Source: Streptomyces longhuiensis
GTDB taxonomy: Bacteria; Actinomycetota; Actinomycetes; Streptomycetales; Streptomycetaceae
NCBI RefSeq assembly: GCF_020616555.1
Contig: NZ_CP085173.1
Location: 1,798,001-1,862,000, forward strand
DNA length: 64,000 nucleotides
Direction of reading: 5' to 3'
Within the stretch, counting starts at the first letter, position 1. Each line of letters starts with the position of its first letter. The position numbers were made by a program, and so were the translations under genes. Under the pieces are notes generated by a model, which was given only the letters and a program-made list of their open reading frames with translations, did no database searches and had not been told where the DNA came from. Below are positions 7,895 to 16,532 of this stretch, one piece after another.

Positions 7895-9220
7895 TCAGCT
7901 GACGGCGGACGAGAAGATTTCCTTCTTCTGCCGCTCGATCCGGTTGACGAGGCCGTCGACGTCGTTCGGATTTCCGATGAAGTCCTGAAGCGCCTTGATC
8001 ATCACGGTCTGCGCGAAGTCGGGCCGGGTGTCGCGGTCCATGAACTGCGATATCTGCTTGGCACCGGAGACGAGTTCGGCCGACTTCTTCTGCAGCGGGG
8101 TGTACTTGGACGTGTCGGCGCCGTCGTTCACGGCGACGTTGTTCGGGTCGCCGGCGAGGTAGATGTCCTCGGCCCCGGGAGTGCCGAGGTATTTGAGGAG
8201 TGCCTTGCCCGCTTCGACGTTCTTGGCCTTCTTCGCGATCAGGAAGCCGTCGATGGGAGCCTCCACCGCGTCCTGCCCGTACTGGGGGTCGATCTCCGGG
8301 AAAGCGAAGAAGTCGATGTCCGCGCGTTCGTTCTCCGGGAACTGCTGGCCCGGGTGCGGCATTCCGAAGACGGCCATGCCCGTCTGGCGCTTCTGCAGGC
8401 CCTGGGCGGCCTCCTCCCAGGTCCGGCCGAGGGCACCCTTCTGGTAGTACGGCATGAGTTCGCGCCAGAGGTCGAACACCTTCTTGACCTTGGTGTCGGT
8501 CCAGGCTTCCGTGCCCGCCATGAGGCCCTTGTGGAAGTCGTATCCGTTCAGGCGCATGTTGATGTAGTCGAAGGTGCCCATCGCGGGCCAGCCGTCCTTG
8601 TCGCAGAACGCGACCGGGGTGCCGTCCTTGTGCATCTGCTTCGCCAGGGCGATGAAGTCGTCCCAGTTCTTGGGCTGTTCGTAGCCCTGCTTCTCGAAGA
8701 GGCTCTTCCGGTGGAACACGGCCCACGGGTAGTAGTAGTACGGCACGAAGTACTGCTTGCCGTCGTGCGTGGACTGGTCCTTGAGCGCCGGCGAGAAGCC
8801 CTTGAAGCCCTTCCAGACGTCGTCGACGTCCGTCAGGAGGCCCTTCTCGGCGAAGTACTGCATGCGATAGCCGGCGAACCACATGAAGACGTCGTCCGGG
8901 GTGCCCTGGAGATAGCGCGTGATGTTCGTCTGGAACTCGTTGTGATCCGTGGTGTTGACGTCGACCTTCTTGCCGGACTTCTTCTCGTACGCCGTGAAGG
9001 CCGCAGCGAACGCCTTCTTCGGCACCGCGTCCGAGGAGTTGGACCCCACGGTGACGGTCTTCTTGTCGCCGCCCGGGCCGTCCCCACACGCCGTGAGCAG
9101 TGCCGGAAGCGTGAGCGCACCGGCGCCCACCGCCGCGCCCCGCAGGAGACCCCGACGGGACATCCGATGTCCTGTCGCGCTCCCGGGCGCGCCAGAACCG
9201 TAGAACGATGACTGTGCCAT
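7895..9220 (-). CDS. Sugar ABC transporter substrate-binding lipoprotein (CUT1)
   Basis: A 441-residue family 1 extracellular solute-binding protein. The N-terminus has a twin-arginine segment SRRGLLRG followed by a hydrophobic stretch and lipobox LTAC with Cys45, so it is probably Tat-exported and lipid-anchored outside the membrane. ATG at 9220 follows AGGAGGGGG. It is the first gene of the importer operon and is divergent from the alpha-galactosidase gene across a 210-bp region with several CCAAC motifs. The likely ligand is an alpha-galactoside such as melibiose or raffinose; that is inference from context. Confidence 0.92.
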   Translation of the reverse strand: MAQSSFYGSGAPGSATGHRMSRRGLLRGAAVGAGALTLPALLTACGDGPGGDKKTVTVGSNSSDAVPKKAFAAAFTAYEKKSGKKVDVNTTDHNEFQTNITRYLQGTPDDVFMWFAGYRMQYFAEKGLLTDVDDVWKGFKGFSPALKDQSTHDGKQYFVPYYYYPWAVFHRKSLFEKQGYEQPKNWDDFIALAKQMHKDGTPVAFCDKDGWPAMGTFDYINMRLNGYDFHKGLMAGTEAWTDTKVKKVFDLWRELMPYYQKGALGRTWEEAAQGLQKRQTGMAVFGMPHPGQQFPENERADIDFFAFPEIDPQYGQDAVEAPIDGFLIAKKAKNVEAGKALLKYLGTPGAEDIYLAGDPNNVAVNDGADTSKYTPLQKKSAELVSGAKQISQFMDRDTRPDFAQTVMIKALQDFIGNPNDVDGLVNRIERQKKEIFSSAVS

Positions 9221-9263
9221 GTCCCCCTCCTGGGGCCGCAACCCAACACAACCGAACGCGAGG

Positions 9264-9353
9264 GTTGGATCTCACTCCCAACTCTGGACAGCGTCAAGGG
9301 TTCTGACGGGACATCGGGCAACCGTTACCGCATCTCTTCCAACAGAGTCCAAC
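9264..9353. promoter_or_regulatory. Divergent regulatory region with GTTGG/CCAAC elements
   Basis: Between the importer and alpha-galactosidase genes, GTTGG (9264-9268) and CCAAC (9278-9282) form an inverted repeat with 9-bp spacer, and two more CCAAC copies lie at 9339-9343 and 9349-9353 in direct orientation. They are good candidates for operator half-sites, but no footprint is known and the palindrome upstream of the local LacI gene is different. Confidence 0.4.
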
Positions 9354-9430
9354 ACGGCCTACCGTAAACGCGCGCCACTGACGCGAACATGACGTCATCC
9401 CACCTTCCGCGAGTACGGAGGAACGTAACA

Positions 9431-11497
9431 ATGCGTCACCTTCCCACCCGCACCTCCCGCACCATCCGCCGAAGAGTCGTCGGAGCGTTGGCCACCGGGC
9501 TGCTGTGTGCCGCGGGCGTCACGGCACCGGCCGCGGTCGCCGGCCCGCCGACATCCGGCGCGTCCGGCTCGCAGGGCGCAAGCGCTCAGGAGGCTTCGCC
9601 CACGCTCGACGACGGGCTCGCGCTGACCCCTCCCATGGGCTTCAACAACTGGAACTCCACGCACTGCCGCGCCGAGTTCAACGAGGCGATGGTCGAGGGC
9701 ATCGCCGACATCTTCGTGGAGAAGGGCCTCAAGGCCGCGGGCTATCAGTACGTCAACCTCGACGACTGCTGGGCCCTGCCGCAGCGCGACGCGAACGGCA
9801 AACTCGTGCCGGACCCCGCGCGCTTCCCGAACGGCATCAAGGCCGTCGCCGACTACGTCCACTCCAAAGGCCTCAAACTCGGCATCTACACGAGCGCGGG
9901 CACGAAGACGTGCAGCGACATCGGCTTCCCGGGCGGCCTCGGTCACGAGTACAGCGACGCCCAGCAGTTCGCCGACTGGGGCGTCGACTACCTCAAGTAC
10001 GACAACTGCAACAACCAGGGCGTCGACGCCAAGCAGCGCTACCGCACGATGCGTGACGCCCTGAAGGCCACGGGACGGCCCATCGTCTACAGCCTCTGCG
10101 AGTGGGGTTCCAACAAGCCGTGGGAGTGGGCGGCCGACGTCGGCCATCTGTGGCGCACCACCGGTGACATCAGTGACAGCTGGGGCTCGATGCTCTCCCT
10201 GATGAAGCAGAACCTGCCGCTCGCGCAGTACGCGGGGCCCGGGCACTGGAACGACCCTGACATGCTCGAGGTCGGCAACGGCGGCATGACCGCGACCGAG
10301 TACCGCACGCACTTCTCGATGTGGTCGATCATGGCCTCACCGCTGCTCATCGGCACCGATCTGCGCAAGGCCTCCGCCGAGACCCTCGACATCCTCAGCA
10401 ACCGCGAAGTCATCGCCGTCGACCAGGACCCGCTGGGCAAGCAAGGAACGGTGCTCTCCTCCGAGGGCGGGCGCTGGGTCGTCGCCAAGGAGATGAAGGA
10501 CGGCAGCCGCGCCGTCGCCCTCTTCAACGAGTCGGGCAACGCACAGCGGATCGCCACGTCGGCCGACGCGGTCGGACTGCCGCACGCGAGCGCCTACACA
10601 CTGCGCGATCTGTGGCAGCACAAGAGCTACAACACGGCCGGGGCCATCTCGGCGACCGTGCCCGCCCACGGGACCGTACTGGTACGGGTGGCCGCCGACG
10701 GCAAGTGGGCCGCGAACCCGCCCGCCGTCGAACTCGGCCTGGGCGGCGCGCCGTTCGTCGAGGCCGGCAAGGCGGCCCGGCTCACGACGTCCGTCACCGA
10801 TCTCGGCCGCACGCCCGCACGCAAGGTGTCCGTCGCGCTGAGCGGGCCCTCCGGATGGAGCGTCAGGCCGGTCTCGCCGACCGGCGCCGGATCCGTACCG
10901 ACGGGCAAGGCCCTCACCACGTCATGGACCGTGACCGCGCCGGCGGGGACCGCGACGGGAGCGTACGACCTGTCCCTCAAGGCCACGTACCGCTCGCCGG
11001 GCGGTGTGCGCGTCCAGAGCGTGCTGCCGCTGACCACGCACGTGGTGGTCGCGCCACCGGCCGGAGCGTCGTCACTCGGCGATCTGCCGTGGCTGTCCAC
11101 GACGAACGGGTACGGGCCCGTCGAGCGCAACACCAGCAACGGCGAGAGCGACGCGGGGGACGGGCATCCGATCACCATCGGCGGCGTCGTGTACCAGAAG
11201 GGGCTCGGCGTGCACGCGGACAGTGCCGTCGAGTACTACACGGGCGGCTCGTGCGAACGCGTCAGCGCGAGTGTGGGCGTCGACGACGAGAAGGGCACGA
11301 AGGGGACCGTGACGTTCGAGATCTGGGCCGACGGCAAGAAGGTGGCATCGACCGGCACCCTCACCAACGCGGACGCGGCCGAGCCGCTGTCGGCCGACGT
11401 GAGCGGGGCACAGGCGGTACGCCTCGTGGTGACCGACGCCGGCGACGGCGTGGACTCCGACCACGCGGACTGGGGGGACGCGACGCTCTCCTGCTAG
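9431..11497 (+). CDS. Secreted GH27 alpha-galactosidase with C-terminal NPCBM domain
   Basis: This 688-residue enzyme removes terminal alpha-galactose from oligosaccharides. Residues 1-38 form a long Arg-rich Sec/Tat-like signal peptide ending AAVAG. The GH27 barrel runs from about 62 to 440, with the nucleophile Asp191 in YLKYDNC and the acid/base Asp246 in WRTTGDISDSW. A beta-sandwich follows to about 450, then a NEW3-like alpha-galactosidase-associated domain (about 455-540) and an NPCBM carbohydrate-binding domain (about 548-688; GLGVHADS near 590). ATG at 9431 is 8 nt after GGAGGA. It is divergent from a CUT1 sugar importer, fitting extracellular hydrolysis followed by uptake. Confidence 0.95.
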   Translation: MRHLPTRTSRTIRRRVVGALATGLLCAAGVTAPAAVAGPPTSGASGSQGASAQEASPTLDDGLALTPPMGFNNWNSTHCRAEFNEAMVEGIADIFVEKGLKAAGYQYVNLDDCWALPQRDANGKLVPDPARFPNGIKAVADYVHSKGLKLGIYTSAGTKTCSDIGFPGGLGHEYSDAQQFADWGVDYLKYDNCNNQGVDAKQRYRTMRDALKATGRPIVYSLCEWGSNKPWEWAADVGHLWRTTGDISDSWGSMLSLMKQNLPLAQYAGPGHWNDPDMLEVGNGGMTATEYRTHFSMWSIMASPLLIGTDLRKASAETLDILSNREVIAVDQDPLGKQGTVLSSEGGRWVVAKEMKDGSRAVALFNESGNAQRIATSADAVGLPHASAYTLRDLWQHKSYNTAGAISATVPAHGTVLVRVAADGKWAANPPAVELGLGGAPFVEAGKAARLTTSVTDLGRTPARKVSVALSGPSGWSVRPVSPTGAGSVPTGKALTTSWTVTAPAGTATGAYDLSLKATYRSPGGVRVQSVLPLTTHVVVAPPAGASSLGDLPWLSTTNGYGPVERNTSNGESDAGDGHPITIGGVVYQKGLGVHADSAVEYYTGGSCERVSASVGVDDEKGTKGTVTFEIWADGKKVASTGTLTNADAAEPLSADVSGAQAVRLVVTDAGDGVDSDHADWGDATLSC

Positions 11498-11504
11498 AGC
11501 GTCA

Positions 11505-11545
11505 GCCGGAGCCGGGGTGGGCCACATGTCCGCCCCGGCTCCGGC
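11505..11545 (+). terminator. Terminator after the alpha-galactosidase gene
   Basis: A perfect 13-bp stem (GCCGGAGCCGGGG with its complement at 11533-11545) and a 15-nt loop, 7 bp after the stop codon. It may work in both directions for the convergent ROK kinase gene. Confidence 0.85.
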
Positions 11546-11563
11546 CACCCTGGAACGACGTGA

Positions 11564-11597
11564 AGACGTCCAGACGTCCAGACGTCCAGACGTCCAG
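11564..11597. repeat. Four tandem copies of an 8-bp repeat (AGACGTCC)
   Basis: AGACGTCC is repeated exactly four times from 11564 to 11595, plus a partial AG. Each unit contains the palindrome GACGTC. The array lies between the convergent alpha-galactosidase and ROK kinase genes, beyond the terminator. It is too short and has no spacers, so it is not a CRISPR array. Confidence 0.9.
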
Positions 11598-11613
11598 GTA
11601 AATGACCCGCGCC

Positions 11614-12561
11614 TCAGAGCGCCGACACGTCCCGGTCGCGCGTGAGCGCCGCCGCCGCCGCGCCCACAAGGCCCGCGTCCGTGCCCATGCGGGCGGGAGC
11701 CACCGTGAGGCGCTGCACGAACGACAGCGTCGCGTAGTCACGCAGCGAGCGGCGCAATGGCGCGAAGAGGACCTCTCCCGCCTTCGCCACTCCCCCGCCG
11801 ATCACCGCGATGTCGATCTCCACGAGCGTGGCCGTCGCGGCGATGCCCGCGGCGAGCGCCTGGGCGGCACGCTCGAAGGAGGCGATGGCGACCCTGTCTC
11901 CCCCGCGCGCGGCCGAGGCCACCGCAGCGGCCGACAGGTCGCCGTCCGCGCCGGGGCGCCAGCCGCTGTCCAGCGCGCGGCGCGCGATGTTCGGCCCGCT
12001 CGCGATCCGCTCGACGCAGCCGCGCGCCCCGCACGGGCACGGGTCCCCGTCCAGATCCACGCTGATGTGGCCGATGTGGCCCGCGTTGCCCGTGGGCCCC
12101 GGGTGCAGCTTGCCACCGAGGATCAGGCCGCCGCCGACGCCGGTGGAGACGACCATGCACAGCGCGTTGTCATGGCCTTGCGCAGCGCCCTGCCAGTGCT
12201 CGGCCGCCGTCATCGCCACGCCGTCCCCGACCAGTTCGACCGGCAGACCCCCGGTGACCGCGCTGACCCGGTCCACGAGCGGGAAGTCGCGCCAGCCCGG
12301 CACGTTGACCGGACTCACCGTGCCCGTGGAGGCGTCCACCGGACCCGCGCTCCCGATGCCGACGGCCCCCGCCCGCACCCACAGCGGGGCGGCGGTCAGC
12401 TCGCGCAGCACGTCCTCGACGGCCCGCATCACCGTGTCCCCGTCCTCCTTGGCCGGAGTCGGCCGCTGCGCGCGCAGCAGGATGCGGCCGTGGTCGTCCA
12501 CCAGGGCCCCGGCGATCTTGGTGCCGCCGATGTCGAGCGCGGCGACGAGGTCGGTCTGCAT
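11614..12561 (-). CDS. ROK family sugar kinase (glucokinase-like)
   Basis: A 315-residue ROK protein without an N-terminal helix-turn-helix, so an enzyme rather than a regulator. The ATP phosphate motif DIGGTKIAG is at residues 10-18, the ROK zinc site is GHISVDLDGDPCPCGARGC with three Cys around 170-180, and GNAGHIGH holds the catalytic-site region. It probably phosphorylates a hexose released by the alpha-galactosidase locus. ATG at 12561 follows AGGGGACC by about 8 nt. Converges on the alpha-galactosidase gene and is divergent from the LacI regulator. Confidence 0.88.
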   Translation of the reverse strand: MQTDLVAALDIGGTKIAGALVDDHGRILLRAQRPTPAKEDGDTVMRAVEDVLRELTAAPLWVRAGAVGIGSAGPVDASTGTVSPVNVPGWRDFPLVDRVSAVTGGLPVELVGDGVAMTAAEHWQGAAQGHDNALCMVVSTGVGGGLILGGKLHPGPTGNAGHIGHISVDLDGDPCPCGARGCVERIASGPNIARRALDSGWRPGADGDLSAAAVASAARGGDRVAIASFERAAQALAAGIAATATLVEIDIAVIGGGVAKAGEVLFAPLRRSLRDYATLSFVQRLTVAPARMGTDAGLVGAAAAALTRDRDVSAL

Positions 12562-12623
12562 CAGTGTGAGGTCCCCTGGTGAAATGGCAGGTCGGATATG
12601 CGATGGATAGTCTCTCTCGCATC

Positions 12624-12637
12624 TGACAACGTTGTCC
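12624..12637. promoter_or_regulatory. LacI-type operator between ROK kinase and LacI regulator genes
   Basis: TGACAACGTTGTCC contains a perfect 12-bp palindrome (GACAACGTTGTC, 12625-12636) centred on CG, the classic arrangement for LacI-family operators. A TATGCT box at 12644-12649 follows immediately on the regulator side, so binding would block transcription of the regulator and probably of the divergent kinase. Binding by the adjacent LacI protein is inference. Confidence 0.75.
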
Positions 12638-12720
12638 AGGGCCTATGCTCGACGCCACATCCCCATACAGCATCATGAACCCCCTGGAACCGCAGCGACG
12701 ACAGGACAGGACAGCCCACC

Positions 12721-13758
12721 GTGGACCGCACCGCCCGCCGCCCAGACAGCCGTTACGGCAACCGCCCGACCATGAAGGACGTCGCGGCGCGCGCCGGAGT
12801 GGGCCTCAAGACGGTGTCCCGCGTCGTCAACGGCGAACCGGGAGTCACCCCCGACACCGAACGCCGCGTCCAGGAGGCCATCGAGGCCCTGGGCTTCCGC
12901 CGCAACGACAGCGCGCGCGTCCTGCGCAAGGGCAGGACCGCGAGCATCGGCCTGGTGCTCGAGGATCTGGCCGACCCCTTCTACGGACCGCTGAGCCGCG
13001 CCGTCGAGGAGGTCGCCCGCGCCCATGGCGCGCTGCTCATCAACGGATCGAGCGCCGAGGACCCGGAGCGCGAGCAGGAGCTCGTCCTCGCGCTCTGCGC
13101 CCGCCGGGTGGACGGGCTCGTGGTGATCCCGGCCGGTGACGACCACCGCTACCTGGAGCCCGAGATCGCCGCCGGTGTCGCGACCGTGTTCGTCGACCGT
13201 CCCGCCGGGAAGATCGACGCGGACGTGGTCCTTTCCGACAGCTTCGGGGGCGCGCGTGACGGCGTCGCGCATCTGATCGCGCACGGCCACCGCCGTATCG
13301 GCTTCATCGGTGACCAGCCGCGCATCCACACCGCCGCCGAGCGTCTGCGCGGCTACCGGACCGCGATGGAGGACGCCGGGATAACCGTCGAGGACGCGTG
13401 GATGTCGCTCGGCGTGACGGATCCGGAGCGGGTGCGGCGCGCCGCGGAGGAGATGCTCGCGGGCCCCGATCCGGTCACGGCGATCTTCGCGGGCAACAAC
13501 CGTGTGACGGTGACCGTCGTACGGGTCCTGTCCGAGGTGGACCGCCCCGTGGCGCTGGTCGGCTTCGACGACATCGAGCTGGGCGATCTACTGCGCCCCG
13601 GCGTGACGGTCGTCGCGCAGGACGCCGCGCAGCTGGGCCGGACGGCCGCCGAGCGGCTGTTCCGGCAGCTCGACGGGGTGTCGCTGGTGCCGGAGCGGAT
13701 CGAGCTGCCGACCCGGCTGATCACCCGCGGCTCGGGCGAACTGCCCCCGGCCGACTGA
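12721..13758 (+). CDS. LacI family transcriptional regulator
   Basis: A 345-residue repressor. The helix-turn-helix and hinge helix lie at about residues 17-65 (MKDVAARAGVGLKTVSRVVN), followed by a periplasmic-binding-protein-like sensor domain ending in TRLITRGSGE. The start is taken as GTG 12721, but ATG 12772 just before the helix-turn-helix is possible because there is little Shine-Dalgarno sequence. Its position beside the ROK kinase and alpha-galactosidase locus suggests it represses that regulon in response to a galactoside or phosphosugar; the palindrome at 12624-12637 is a likely site. Confidence 0.9.
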   Translation: MDRTARRPDSRYGNRPTMKDVAARAGVGLKTVSRVVNGEPGVTPDTERRVQEAIEALGFRRNDSARVLRKGRTASIGLVLEDLADPFYGPLSRAVEEVARAHGALLINGSSAEDPEREQELVLALCARRVDGLVVIPAGDDHRYLEPEIAAGVATVFVDRPAGKIDADVVLSDSFGGARDGVAHLIAHGHRRIGFIGDQPRIHTAAERLRGYRTAMEDAGITVEDAWMSLGVTDPERVRRAAEEMLAGPDPVTAIFAGNNRVTVTVVRVLSEVDRPVALVGFDDIELGDLLRPGVTVVAQDAAQLGRTAAERLFRQLDGVSLVPERIELPTRLITRGSGELPPAD

Positions 13759-13796
13759 CAGTTGTCCTGTCGGACGGCCAGGCGCGGACAGCCAGC

Positions 13797-13963
13797 AGAC
13801 GGGGTGCGCAGTTCCTTGAGGGCGACCTCGCGGCCGAGCACCTCGTTTCGACCGCGCGCCACACGGCTCCCATGCCGCCGCGGCCGAGCTGTTCCCACAC
13901 CCGGTACCGCCCGGCGAGGAAGCGGCCGCCTCCGCCCGTCTCTTCCTGATCCCCCGAAGACAC
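13797..13963 (-). pseudogene. Remnant of a Ser/Thr protein kinase N-terminus
   Basis: Starting at GTG 13963 the frame reads MSSGDQEETGGGGRFLAGRY, then RVWEQLGRGGMGAVWRAVE, which is the glycine-rich loop of a PknB-type kinase. About 35 codons in, the reading jumps frame: the next frame gives NEVLGREVALKELRTP, containing the invariant Lys of VALKE. Two extra bases near 13860-13870 explain this. Homology stops at about 13797, where only the LacI 3' end follows, so the rest of the kinase is missing. It is a frameshifted, truncated fragment with no predicted function. Confidence 0.75.
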
Positions 13964-14055
13964 CGCTGCCCCGTCCTTGTGACGCCAGTTTGAGTGGCGT
14001 ACAGCCTACGGGGCAGCGGTGACAGGACCGGATGTGCGCGACAGGACCGGGACGG

Positions 14056-15348
14056 TCAGCGCTCCTGCGCGGTCAGGTCGCCGCGGCGCGGACCCGCGAA
14101 GCCCTGCAGGCGGGCCAGGGTGAGGCCGGTGATCCGGGTGACCTCGCCCGTGTCGAGGGCGCCGCAGTCCAGGCCGCGCAGCAGATAGCCGGCGAGCGCC
14201 TTGGCGGTGGCGGGCTCGTCCGCCACGTCGCCGCCCTCGTGGTGACCGGCGTAGGCGGCCAGGCGCGCGGCGGCCGACTCGAAGCCCTCGCGGTAGAAGG
14301 CGAAGACCGCGGCGTAGCGCGTCGGGATGTGGCCCGGGTGCATGTCCCAGCCCTGGTAGTAGGCGCGGGCCAGGGCGCGGCGGGTGAGGCCGTAGTGCAG
14401 GCGCCAGGCGTCGTGGACCTTCGCGGTCGTGCCGACGGGCAGGACGTTGGTGGAACCGTCCGAGACGCGGACGCCGGTGCCGGCGGCGGCCACCTGCATG
14501 ACGGCCTTCGCGTAGTCGGCGGCCGGGTGATCGCTGGCCTGGTAGGCGGCGCTGACGCCGAGGCAGGCGCTGTAGTCGAAGGTGCCGTAGTGCAGTCCGG
14601 TCGCGCGGCCTTCGGCGGCGTCGATCATGCGGGCGACGGCGGCGGTGCCGTCGGCGGCGAGGATGGACTGGCTGGTCTCGATCTGGATCTCGAAGCCGAG
14701 GCGCCCCGCCTCGAGTCCGTGGGCCTTCTCGAACGCCTCCAGGAGCCGGACCATGGCGGTGACCTGCTCCGGGTACGTCACCTTGGGGAGCGTGAGCACG
14801 AGCCCGTCGGGGAGGCCGCCCGCCTCCATGAGGCCGGTCAGGAAGATGTCGAGGGTGCGGATGCCCCGGTCGCGTACCGGCTCCTCCATGCACTTCATGC
14901 GGATTCCCATGTACGGGGCGGCGGTGCCGTTCTTGTACGCCTCGGCGACGAGACGGGCGGCGCGGGCGGCGTCCTGGTCCTCGTCGGCGCCCTTGTAGCC
15001 GTCCTCGAAGTCGATGCGCAGGTCCTCGACCGGCTCGCGCTCCAGCTTGGCGCGTACGCGCGAGTGGACGGCCTCGGCGAGGTCGTCGCCCAGGCCGAGG
15101 ACGGCGGCGAAGGAGGCGGCGTCCGGGGCGTGTTCGTCGAGCATCGCCAGGGCCTTGTCGCCCCACGTACGGATGCTGTCGGCGTCGAACTGCTCGCCCG
15201 GGATGTACACGGTGTGGACGGGCTGCCGGGTGCCGGGGTCTCCGGGGTAGCGGCGCTCCAGCTCCGCGTCCACCGGGGCGAGGGAAGCGCTGATGCCCTC
15301 GCTGACCGCTCCGGCGAGGCTCGTTGCCACCTTCTCTTGCTGACCCAT
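14056..15348 (-). CDS. DUF6986 family protein, aldolase/citrate lyase-like
   Basis: A 430-residue protein related to the HpcH/HpaI aldolase and citrate lyase superfamily, with IDFEDGYKG, LTLPKVTYPEQV, FEIQIETSQSI and GLHYGTFDYSA as likely metal- and substrate-site segments. The DUF6986 family is common in Streptomyces and often lies near purine or glyoxylate metabolism genes, but its reaction is not established. ATG at 15348 is preceded by GGAGGG; a longer open frame upstream to 15444 lacks support. It is monocistronic; upstream lies an inverted repeat at 15383-15397. Confidence 0.8.
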   Translation of the reverse strand: MGQQEKVATSLAGAVSEGISASLAPVDAELERRYPGDPGTRQPVHTVYIPGEQFDADSIRTWGDKALAMLDEHAPDAASFAAVLGLGDDLAEAVHSRVRAKLEREPVEDLRIDFEDGYKGADEDQDAARAARLVAEAYKNGTAAPYMGIRMKCMEEPVRDRGIRTLDIFLTGLMEAGGLPDGLVLTLPKVTYPEQVTAMVRLLEAFEKAHGLEAGRLGFEIQIETSQSILAADGTAAVARMIDAAEGRATGLHYGTFDYSACLGVSAAYQASDHPAADYAKAVMQVAAAGTGVRVSDGSTNVLPVGTTAKVHDAWRLHYGLTRRALARAYYQGWDMHPGHIPTRYAAVFAFYREGFESAAARLAAYAGHHEGGDVADEPATAKALAGYLLRGLDCGALDTGEVTRITGLTLARLQGFAGPRRGDLTAQER

Positions 15349-15382
15349 TCCTGCACCCTCCACACTCTCGACGTTCCAGAGT

Positions 15383-15397
15383 TTCCGCTTCACGGAA
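15383..15397. promoter_or_regulatory. Inverted repeat TTCCG-N5-CGGAA upstream of the DUF6986 gene
   Basis: TTCCG (15383-15387) and CGGAA (15393-15397) flank a 5-bp spacer, 35 bp upstream of the start codon, in an AT-richer patch that also holds ACGGA...TCCGT (15392-15408). IclR-type regulators of allantoin/glyoxylate genes use TTCCG-like palindromes, which is suggestive only. Confidence 0.4.
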
Positions 15398-15460
15398 TCA
15401 ATAATCCGTATAGCGAAGTTATCTGCGTGCGCCATCTGCGTCAATGGTCCCCCGTACGCG

Positions 15461-15499
15461 AACGGGGCCGCGCGGTGAAGATCACCACGCGGCCCCGTT
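15461..15499 (-). terminator. Strong terminator after etfBA
   Basis: A 12-bp outer stem (AACGGGGCCGCG) and 5-bp inner stem (GGTGA) separated by one mismatch, with a loop of 3 nt. It lies 22 bp beyond the etfA stop codon and ends the etfBA transcript before the DUF6986 promoter. Confidence 0.85.
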
Positions 15500-15521
15500 G
15501 CCGTGATCGGCCCGGAGAAGC

Positions 15522-16484
15522 TCAGCCCTTGCGGGTGTTGACTTCCTCGGTGAGCTGGGGGACGACGTCGAAGAGGTCGCCGACGACGCCGTAGTCGACG
15601 AGGTCGAAGATCGGGGCTTCGGCGTCCTTGTTGACCGCGACGATGGTCTTGGAGGTCTGCATGCCGGCCCGGTGCTGGATCGCGCCGGAGATACCGTTCG
15701 CGATGTACAGCTGCGGGGACACACTCTTGCCGGTCTGGCCGACCTGGTTGGAGTGCGGGTACCAGCCCGCGTCGACCGCGGCGCGGGAGGCGCCGACCGC
15801 CGCGCCGAGGGAGTCGGCGAGGGCCTCGATGATTCCGAAGTTCTCGGCGCCGTTGACGCCGCGGCCGCCGGAGACCACGATCGCGGCCTCGGTCAGGTCC
15901 GGACGCCCCGTCGAGGCACGCGGCGTGCGCGCGGTGACCTTGGTGCCCGTGGCCTGCTCGGAGAACGACACGGCCAGGGCCTCGACGGTGCCGGCCGCGG
16001 GGGCGGACTCGACCGGGGCACTGTTGGGCTTGACGGTGATGACCGGGGTGCCCTTGGAGACACGGGTGGTGGTGGTGAACGAGGCGGCGAACGCCGACTG
16101 GGTCGCGACCGGGCCCTGCTCACCGGCCTGGAGGTCGGTGGCGTCGGTGATGACACCCGACCCGACCCGCACGGCCAGACGCGCCGCGATCTCCTTGCCC
16201 TCCGCCGAGGACGGCACCAGCACCGCCGCCGGGGACACCGCCTCGTAGGCGGCCTGCAGCGCATCCACCTTCGGCACGACCAGATAGTCGGCGTACTCGG
16301 CGGCATCATGGGTCAGGACACGGGTCGCGCCGTGCTCGGCGAGCGCGGCGGCCGTGTCGGCGGCACCCGCACCCAGCGCCAGGGCGACGGGCTCACCCAG
16401 ACGACGCGCCAGCGTCAGCAGCTCAAGGGTGGGCTTGCGGACGGCACCGTCCACGTGATCGACGTAGACCAGAACTTCAGCCAT
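15522..16484 (-). CDS. etfA: Electron transfer flavoprotein alpha subunit
   Basis: A 320-residue ETF alpha subunit, carrying FAD and passing electrons from acyl-CoA and other dehydrogenases to the quinone pool. The C-terminal FAD-binding domain shows [32 protein letters not shown] region (residues about 247-270) and [16 protein letters not shown] at 16484 follows GGAGAAG. It is 48 bp downstream of etfB, the normal gene order, and a terminator follows. Confidence 0.95.
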   Translation of the reverse strand: MAEVLVYVDHVDGAVRKPTLELLTLARRLGEPVALALGAGAADTAAALAEHGATRVLTHDAAEYADYLVVPKVDALQAAYEAVSPAAVLVPSSAEGKEIAARLAVRVGSGVITDATDLQAGEQGPVATQSAFAASFTTTTRVSKGTPVITVKPNSAPVESAPAAGTVEALAVSFSEQATGTKVTARTPRASTGRPDLTEAAIVVSGGRGVNGAENFGIIEALADSLGAAVGASRAAVDAGWYPHSNQVGQTGKSVSPQLYIANGISGAIQHRAGMQTSKTIVAVNKDAEAPIFDLVDYGVVGDLFDVVPQLTEEVNTRKG

Positions 16485-16532
16485 GGGACTTCTCCTGCAT
16501 GCGAAAGAGTGAGACGGAAGGGGACAGCGGGG

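Noticed and set aside
11564..11597. CRISPR-like array
   Set aside because: Units are 8 bp and directly adjacent with no spacers and no cas genes nearby.
6031..13758. Missing ABC ATPase as a sign of a broken importer
   Set aside because: CUT1 importers in Streptomyces usually lack a local ATPase and use shared MsiK, so absence is normal.
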